Source of the DNA: Halichondria panicea
Lineage: Eukaryota; Porifera; Demospongiae; Suberitida; Halichondriidae
Direction: 5' to 3'
Length of the DNA stretch: 64,000 nucleotides
Assembly: GCF_963675165.1 (NCBI RefSeq)
Contig: NC_087377.1
Span: 12,014,632-12,078,631 of the forward strand
Shown here in pieces: positions 56,835-64,000 of the stretch (positions within the stretch are counted from its first letter, which is position 1; each line of letters starts with the position of its first letter). The notes beneath the pieces were generated by a model. That model did not search any database, was not told the DNA's origin, and saw nothing but the letters and a program-made list of their open reading frames with translations. Both the position numbers and the translations under genes were made by a program.

Positions 56835-57665
56835 AATAACTCACCAGTCCTTAGAAGACGGAGCCCATGCAGGAACAGCTTGAGGTGTCTTTTGAACATC
56901 TCTTACCCAGTGATTTGGCAAACACTGGCAACTATGGACAGAGAAAGAGAGAGAAAGTGTTAGAGTAACATCAAACACACATTTAGTACCTGCACACATT
57001 CAGTACACACATTCAGTACACACACTATAGCTTAGTATACACACACTCAGTACACACACTCAGTACAGTACACACACTCAGTACAGTATACACACATTTT
57101 AGTGCCTCAAAATATATACGGTAGTTACATGTAGATGATAGAGTATTATAGTCACATGCAATTACACAGTACAACAGTATTGATTGCCAAGCAGCAGCTT
57201 ACAAGGTTAGAGACAGAAACGTTTGAGTATGGAGAAAAGACAAGGAATGTATAGTGATCACCCACAACTATCATCCATTGTTACATTCTGCAAGCCATGT
57301 ATCAAGTGGTAAGGTCAATAAGCAAAAAGTACACAGGACTTGCAAATGGTAAGGATCAGCCAACCAATAAACACATTCTGTACTAGGGTGGGTAGATTTT
57401 GGTAAAGACTTCAGAACGAATAAGCAACAATCACTCTGATCCAAAAGAGACGGTAAAGATCCACTATACAATAAGTGATATATACAGCTTTGGTAGAGGA
57501 CTACAACTATTAGATTGAGAGTGTTTCACTACTACAATTCAATCAACCCTATTATCATGTGCACCCATTGCATACTCACCTGCACTCTCGTAGTTCCTTT
57601 GCAAGTTGCTCCTCTCCAGTCTTACTGAGATGATTAGCCAGCTCCCTTCATGTTGGTCGTCCAGA
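56835..57665 (-). pseudogene. HEAT-like gene exon relics
   Basis: At 56835-56945 is the LPVFAK exon copy with a damaged interior, and at 57580-57665 the WRELADHL exon copy. A run of ACACACTCAGTAC repeats lies at about 56985-57090 between them. Confidence 0.45.
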
Positions 57666-57778
57666 GTAACTCTTTATCTATTAGTCAATCACTTTCGTCA
57701 AGCAACCAGCATAAATATCATTTCGACATGAATCTAGTGGAGAAAATAAGAGTGGGTAGTATGATTAAACTAACAACA

Positions 57779-58015
57779 TACTGTATAGCGCGAAATTTTC
57801 GAGGCACTTATATTTCGTGGATTGGCCTCTAAAAGCCATTTCGTTGCACAATGTTCGCGGAATGACTGCTTACCGGAAGCCACGCCTTTAAATATTTGCA
57901 TGATAGCAGGTAATTCTAATTAAAGAAAAATTTTCGTGGACTTAATTTTCGTGTAGAATTCTAACCCACGAAATCCGCGAAAATTAAGCCCCTCGAAATT
58001 TCGCGCTATACGGTA
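57779..58015. mobile_element. MITE with TACNGTATAGCGCGAAATTT ends
   Basis: 237 bases with strong terminal inverted repeats: TACTGTATAGCGCGAAATTT at the left, and the reverse complement of the right end TACCGTATAGCGCGAAATTT. The interior also folds (TTTCGTGGA and its complement). TA lies at both extremes, so a TA target is possible. Confidence 0.85.
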
Positions 58016-58960
58016 ACTAGCACATCACTTTTATTTTGCAAGTAGTGTGACAAAATAACATGCAGCATACAACGAAAAAATAATACAGTCTTAATTAATG
58101 AGGATGTGTAGTGTAAATTGTTTTCGCATAGTCAGAATAATGAGCGTGATTTTTCTCCACATACAAGAGAAAACAATGAGCCAACAATAACTCTTGACAA
58201 CATCAACAGCTAGTACACCTCAAATTAACAGTACAGGCCGGGAGGGGGGTTGGATTACTGAGCTGTACTACTTAATCATGAGCAGTGCATGTTGTTACTC
58301 AGGAGACTCTATGATGATCGAGGAATTGGTCAGTTTAGAGATATAGCACTCTTTGACCAGCCAAGTCCATGAGCTAATGTACGTGTATCTTATGAAACCA
58401 CTCAAAGTAGGCGATGAAATGGCAAATCTAAGAATTGAAAAATCCAGTCAACACTTTTGGTGAAGACTAATACAGTCGACAAGTAATAATCACACTGAGC
58501 CAAAACACAGCCGGTAAAGATCTGCTAGACAATAAACATTCAGTGAGACAACAATTAAAGGCTGATAAAGGGTCATACAACCTACAACCATTATTTTATG
58601 GACATAATCATTACCAATGGCTTGTAGCAGTGTGGGTAGGTGTGGTTGTCTTCCCTCTGAGGGGAGGTGGACCAGGAATTCCCTTGTAAGCTGCAGGGGG
58701 AGGGGATATAACAGGTGGGTATACATGTCTCAATGTTTGACACAGTGGATCGAACCTCTAGACTAACAGTGACTGTAATAAAGAGGTGGTTTAAGTACAT
58801 GTTTTGGGGGCTTTGGGCTGGTCAATCCGGCTGTAGCGGGAAAATGAGTGACCACAAAACTCATTTTCTTCAGAGCATAGAATACACCTCAGCATGGAAA
58901 TACCAGATATACACCATTAAATACTATAACATTATAGTGTATGGATATGATGGTACTACA
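58016..58960. other. Gene-free duplicated stretch
   Basis: The part 58390-58860 repeats 17830-18260, including the ACGGTAAAG-family block at 58495-58690. No gene. Confidence 0.45.
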
Positions 58961-58964
58961 CCTA

Positions 58965-59290
58965 CAGTAGACTCTCGTTAATCCGGTCACCCTTGGGACC
59001 ATGCAGCTTGGCCGGAATAGCGAGGTGGCTGTATCTCAGAAAATAGCCGCGGCTTAAAAACGACCTTACCTCGAATCTAATGACTAATTTTGCGGTTCTT
59101 GTCTCGAGGATAATGAAGGATGATGCTGTTCTCTATTTAATTAAGTGTATTTGCTAAACCACACCCAAAACGTCATATCCGGCCGTAATACACGTATAAA
59201 ATTACATTGAAAACCTTGTTTGGGACAGCCAAGCACTGGCCGGTAAACGGAGTAGCGAGTGGCCGTACTTCAGGGTGAGTTTTGTGCAGT
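58965..59290. mobile_element. Truncated TIR element (A/C intron family)
   Basis: It starts CAGTAGACTCTCGTTAATCC after TA and carries the interior (GGCCGGAATAGCGAGGTGGC) of the elements at 4426-4822 and 26742-27136 in reverse orientation, but the other end is missing. Confidence 0.65.
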
Positions 59291-59399
59291 AAACATACAC
59301 CTAGTGGTTTTTGATTCTATAGACAAAAACATTGTCAAATCTGCAGTGCTGAAAGTTTCTGGAGCTGGAGGCCCATCAGGGCTTGAGTAGAACATTGAG

Positions 59400-59760
59400 T
59401 TGATTTGTTACTGCCAACTTTTTCATCTTCTTCCAGCCTTGCATATATTGAGTTAATTCTGCAGTCTCCCCGTTGCTTTTCATGTGCTCATGTGCCCCTG
59501 GACACACACTAGTAAAGTTACTAGCTAGCTAAATACAGAATAATATTGCTACCTCAGCAATTTCTCCATAGAACAATAATTATACGTAATTACGGTGCAT
59601 TTATGAATAATACGCTACCGTTTAGTTTGCGTTTTTCTGGCTCCATAAAAACCTGCAACGCAAACGTAACAGGAACTTTTATTTGAGGGCATAAATTTGT
59701 TTAATTTTGTGCTCCGATCAATTGTACTGTACTTCATTATAGAGTAATGACTGACTGGCT
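59400..59760. repeat. Inverted duplicate of 29.03-29.37 kb
   Basis: Reverse-complement match to the block downstream of the 28.9 kb HEAT-like exon. It lies next to the plus-strand HEAT-like exon here, so exon and flank were inverted together. Confidence 0.7.
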
Positions 59761-59797
59761 GCATGGCTGGCTGTTGGTGTTCCCCCACTCTCCTCAG

Positions 59798-59898
59798 ATC
59801 GTGGCTGGATGAACTGTTCTTTGCCAACCTTGGGGACAGCATACCCTCAGTTAGACAAGGGACAGCTGCTGCTCTCACCAGCGTCACCGAGGCCTGTG
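59798..59898 (+). pseudogene. HEAT-like gene exon (SIPSV exon), plus-strand copy
   Basis: A 101-base exon after CTCCTCAG and before GTGAGA, open throughout: SWLDELFFANLGDSIPSV then QGTAAALTSVTEACG. The helix-turn-helix with IPSVRQG is typical of a HEAT repeat. The minus-strand copy at 15748-15857 is nine bases longer. Only one exon is found on this strand, so it is an isolated fragment. Confidence 0.55.
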
Positions 59899-61390
59899 GT
59901 GAGACACTGTACAGACTGTAGACTGAGCGGATAATTTGAGGTGTGTTTTCAAGATTGTAAAATTTGCTCAGCTCATTATTACCTTTTCATTGTATGTGGA
60001 GAATAGTCGTGCTCTTTTTTCACTGGCTGACCGTGTGAAAACAACACTACAAGTATAAAGGCCCCTTAAAAAACCTTTAAACTATAACCTCCGAACAAAA
60101 GAAAAACCTCTCTATCATATCCACAAACGATAATAATTGTATATAGGTGTTTGTAAATGGTAAGCATCAGTCAATCAATAAACACAATCTGTATTAGGAA
60201 CGTGGGCGTAACCACGCCTTGATTATCCGCCCACGCTCAACGTTATTGCAGAGGTAATTAGCCTCATCGAGGCACGCGTGTCGTACCTCAGGGTGGGTAG
60301 ATTTGGTAAAGGCTTAAGAATAATAAGCAACAATCACTTTGCATGATCCAAACAGACGGTAAAGACCCACTACACTAAAAACATTAAGTGAGACAACAAT
60401 TAGGGTCGAACTGCATATGGGGAGGGGTAGTAATAAGTCAATAAATGCATTAAAATGAAACGAAGGAAGATTCATGTTTGCCTGTTTACGTAAATGTTGT
60501 TAGAATGAATAGCTTGAATAGCTTGCATGGCTTGTATACAGTCCCACTTACTCATTACCACTGGATCTACCGCATGCCATATCTAATGTAGTGACTGCAT
60601 ACTCACCAGCCTTAGGAGTTCCTTTGCCAGTTGCTCCTCGTGATAGCCCCATGTATCATAATTATGGTTTCTTATTTACGAATCCTGCAAAATTCACTAA
60701 AATGTTGGTGACTCGGCCACCTATATTCTTCATAGAGCATAATTTCTGCCAATTACCTTATAGTGGGTATATAGCAGGCTATTGTCGTATGGTGGAAATT
60801 TTCGTATCAGTGGTTACAAAATGAAATTTTGTTCAACGTCACCATCCTGACCTGTACGAATACAAATGGTAGTTTGTATGAACATTTGAACCAACAAAAA
60901 TTATCCGCTATACAGTATACCAGTTGTTTCAAACCAAATTTTAACCAAATTTTAACGTGTATCCCATAATCTGGCCACACAACATTGTGAAACCCTAGTT
61001 GTTACATAAGCTACAAGAATACACTCTGGAAACACTCTGATCATAAGTTGTTTTTCTTTTACCATTACCTACATGTATATGCTTTATAGAGCATAATTTC
61101 TGCCAATAGCGGGTTATTTTCGCATGGTGGAAATGTTCGTATCAGTGGTTACAAAATTAAAACTGCGAAATTGCTCATAATTATGTTCAACGTCACCATC
61201 CTGACCTGTACGAATACAAATGGGTAGTTTGTATGAAAAATTTGCACCGACGAAAATTACCCGCTATACAGTACTAGTTGTTTCAAACCAAATTTTTAAA
61301 TGTGTATCCCATAATCTGATTAATAGAGGCCACACAACATTGTGAAACCCTAGCTGTTACATAAGCTACAAGAACTTTGAGTATTAGTTA
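59899..61390. repeat. Repeat-rich stretch with two MITE copies
   Basis: The part 60640-61390 is the inverted counterpart of 1-1010. It includes MITEs 60754-60918 and 61107-61273, which are themselves a tandem duplication of the surrounding block. A WRELADHL exon scrap is at 60600-60645 (minus). No gene. Confidence 0.6.
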
Positions 61391-61395
61391 GACCA

Positions 61396-61551
61396 TGTGT
61401 AGTAGGTTTCTTAGCTGGATAGTAAACCTGAGAGAGTGTAGTGGCTGAGGCAAGTCACTAATTGCCAGGCAGCCAGGACAATTAGTGACTTGCAGAAGCC
61501 ACTAATCACTCCCAGGGTTACTATCCAGCTAAGAAGCCATACTACACACTT
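61396..61551. repeat. Fold-back MITE
   Basis: The left arm (TTCTTAGCTGGATAGTAAAC) pairs with the right arm (GGTTACTATCCAGCTAAGAA), with inner pairing CAAGTCACTAATTG and CAATTAGTGACTTG. About 155 bases of near-continuous hairpin. Confidence 0.85.
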
Positions 61552-63175
61552 CAAAGCTTGAATATGCACATTTTTTCTAATCATAAGTAGTTTTCTTTAA
61601 AGAGGTGGCCTTACCTCAGAAGCAATAATAAATCTTATGTGTGTTTTAACACACATAAGAATGATTGTCCAACCCAACTGTGCTGATAATTTGAGGTGTA
61701 CTGTCAAGATTAAATTGTTTGCTCAGCTCATTCATTGTATGTGGAGAATAGTCGTGCTCTATGTTCACTAGCTGACCGTGTGAAAACAACACTACTAGTA
61801 TGAAAGCCCCCGCCAGAAACCTCTGAAAATACTAGCTGCACTGTATTATGGGACCTAGCTGGCTGTGGTTGTATGTTGCAATCCTGTTATAGTATGGAGT
61901 GTGAATCCTTTGTGTTCTGTACAGATCACCAAGTTGTGGATGACCACTATACATTCTCTGTCTTATCTCATACAGCACTCCAAGTTTCCCTACATAAAAT
62001 GTGTCTCTAATGTCCTAACTTTGTGAGCTGCTGCTTAGCAATCAAATTGCTCAAGCAAAGGCTTGGCTGCACCGTGGGGATCGAAAAGGGTCATCACTTT
62101 AGTTTGAATTTGTGGTTAGCTCAACCCACCAACTTAGCTTGATTTGATCGCCGCCCCCCCCCCCCCCCCCAATGAAGACTTGGCTTAGAAAATGGGCGTG
62201 GGTCAATGGTTGTGCACACACGTACACACACTAACCAGTCGATTATGCCTTGCTGCTGCCTCGATGGAAGTATGTGTGGCCTTTAAAAGCTGTAGCTGGT
62301 CTAAACTTTCAATTTGATCGATAAAGGGATACAGTAGGACACACAAAAGATGAGTGTCTGGAAAAAGTATAACGTAGCATATCTTTAAAGGTGGTGTAGA
62401 TATAGGAGCAGTAGCTACAGACAATGGCTGAACAGGCTATAGGAGAATAATCACCAAGAAAGAAAAAAAGAGTACAAAGTCATATATACATGTAGCTAGT
62501 GCTTCCATAGCCAATCCAGTTTCAAGTGTCAGCTCAGCAAAACTTCAAAGGATAATCGCATTCATGACACTCTCCAATCTACCACACAATCCAATATCAA
62601 CATTAAAGTTGATATTTACAACAATTTAACGGTAAAGGGATAAAGAGGAGAGGGATCGGAAGTAGCGTCACGTGACATTTTACATTGGTACAAAAAGCTT
62701 TGCGCAATACGCGGGAAACAATGTTTCATGAATTATGACCACTGAAGACATTCAGAGCCCCCCTAAAACATCATTATCATGTCCCCTAATAGCCCGGGTA
62801 AGCATCATAATTATGGACATTGTGTACAAAACGTTCTTTAATTTGTCATCTTTACTTAAAAGTTCTATACACAAAAGTAGAAAAACCAAATAGAAGGCTA
62901 ATACAAAGGTCGCCCTTACGAACTAAAGTATATAATTTTGCAAGTACGAAACACAGTAATAACAATTCATAATGACAGAGCATTAAAAATATTAATAATA
63001 ACGTTACAACATCTGAAAAAAGGAGAGGCCGATTTCTTAAGACGACTTTTAAGGAGAATGACATAATACTAGAACTTCATAAAAAGGAACTACACTTACA
63101 AAGAAAGAGAACAAGTGACCACGTGAACAGTGGACAAAAAAGTGGTTGACTGTTTGTGTACCTTAGCTGAGGGGA
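61552..63175. other. Gene-free stretch
   Basis: The part 61680-61960 is the inverted counterpart of 15470-15710. A poly-C run lies at 62153-62170. No domain or splice-consistent exon is seen. Confidence 0.45.
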
Positions 63176-63179
63176 AGGA

Positions 63180-63830
63180 CGGGGGGGTGACACTATTTGA
63201 GAACTACCCCTCAAAATTCGGTGGCACAGAAGGACTTTTTGTTTCTTTCGTCTCAGAGAAAGGTGCTCCCATCCCAACAATTGATTGTGGGCCATCTCTT
63301 TGATACTATACTCTTGCAGCAAATTTTTGCACAGATTCTAGTCGTTTGACCTGGATCTCATAGCAAGGGTCCCACAGAGTGGAACAGTATAGTCCAGAAT
63401 AGGGAATACTAATGATTTGTATACAGCTGATTTAAAGCATGCAGTGGGAGATGCCTTGTGGAACAGCCTATGGAGGAGTCTCGGCTGACTCTTCGCTTTG
63501 AGACAGACATTGTGGATGTGGACTGAAAAAGACAGGTCCTTGGAGAGTGTAACTCCCAGATATAACACAGATTGTATTATTATAATATAAGTGCCATTTG
63601 CAGATAGTTGAATTGATGGAGATTCTTTTCGACGGGTGACAACCAGGAGCTTGGTCTTACTGGCATTAAGTTCTAGACCAGCTGTAGAGAATGTTTCTAT
63701 TATAGCTAGGACTGTACTTAGCATACTCAGAACCACACAGTCATTATAGAAGAGGAGCTTATAATTAATGGAAACAGAGGTCATCTGATGGCTTGATGAA
63801 TGGATCCTTATCATCAATTAAGGAACTTGA
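63180..63830 (-). mobile_element. LINE ORF2 3' part (reverse transcriptase C-terminal region)
   Basis: The minus strand has an open stretch of about 160 residues typical of the end of a non-LTR RT and its thumb: ELNASKTKLLVVTRR, VLYLGVTLSKDLSFSVHI and FPILDYTVPLCGTL. It continues in other frames with RLESVQKFAARV and LGWEHLSLRRKKQK. There is a stop and a frameshift near 63310. The 5' ORF2 with endonuclease is absent, so it is a 5'-truncated copy. Confidence 0.85.
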
Positions 63831-64000
63831 AGAAGCCAGAAAATAGATCTCTTCTATACAAATGTAGAGGTTTATTGCATTTCCTGTTAATGAATAATTA
63901 AAAATGGGGTGGATCTCCAATGATGTCAGAGTTCGCAAGGGCTACTAGGCAATGTAGGAGTGAGGCTAAATTAGTCTCGAGGCCAGACTCCTCCTTAGGC

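Noticed and set aside
60195..60240. Small GTGGGCG/CGCCCAC hairpin as a possible RNA gene.
   Set aside because: Too short, no tRNA-like arms or internal promoter boxes; likely a repeat remnant.

Overview
The window looks like nuclear DNA of an invertebrate animal, most likely a sponge (demosponge). The genes are split by many short GT-AG (and a few GC-AG) introns. The proteins are mosaics of extracellular Ig, FN3 and CCP/Sushi domains. The intergenic DNA is AT-rich and packed with small inverted-repeat elements, minisatellites and LINE remnants. The lineage is an inference from gene style and repeat content, not a species identification.

The main content is a cluster of paralogous single-pass receptor genes, labelled A, J, B, C, D, E, F, G, H and I below. 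Plus strand: A 2722-5565, J 10628-12121, B 21906-23527, C 24938-27746, D 30514-32115, E 34895-36858, F 37393-38345, H 45212-47802, I 48819-50984. Minus strand: G 39512-42861. The plan is signal peptide, one Ig-like domain, one FN3 domain, two or three CCP domains, a transmembrane helix with an RKK stop-transfer, and a short tail. One exon encodes one domain and every internal exon begins and ends in phase 1, so domains can be swapped, duplicated or skipped without changing frame. The tail is nearly invariant: a YEEV motif, 13 residues, then a YGPL/YGPV motif whose second tyrosine is also in an NxxY context. This resembles a slightly stretched ITAM.

Subtypes are visible. Ia (A, C) has three CCP domains and a threonine-rich pre-membrane exon. 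Ib (B, D, E) has two CCP domains and a different transmembrane exon. II (G, H, with F and I as damaged relatives) has a distinct Ig and CCP set. J is a minimal Ig-FN3 member that ends in a hydrophobic segment without a tail. A, C, D, G, H and J read as intact; B has one nonsense codon; E, F and I carry several lesions. I joins a type II ectodomain to a type I tail. The layout (tandem copies, an inverted copy, pseudogenes, a chimera, variable Ig, conserved signalling tail) is what is seen in immune or allorecognition receptor complexes. Function is inferred only.

Between the receptors lie many broken exon copies of one HEAT-repeat-like gene, mostly on the minus strand (about 1.1-1.6, 7.1, 13.2-17.7, 19.2, 20.9, 28.9, 33.8-34.4, 37.0, 51.3-55.2 and 56.8-57.7 kb; plus strand at 38.5 and 59.8 kb). 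This suggests that receptor genes and HEAT-gene pieces were duplicated together. A second receptor fragment with a transmembrane exon lies on the minus strand at 20.0-20.7 kb. The rest is MITE-like elements, fold-back repeats, a 27-bp minisatellite upstream of B and C, degenerate LINE reverse-transcriptase fragments (7.6, 32.8, 53.9, 63.2-63.8 kb), and sequence in which I see nothing. I recognised no tRNA or rRNA gene and no CRISPR array.
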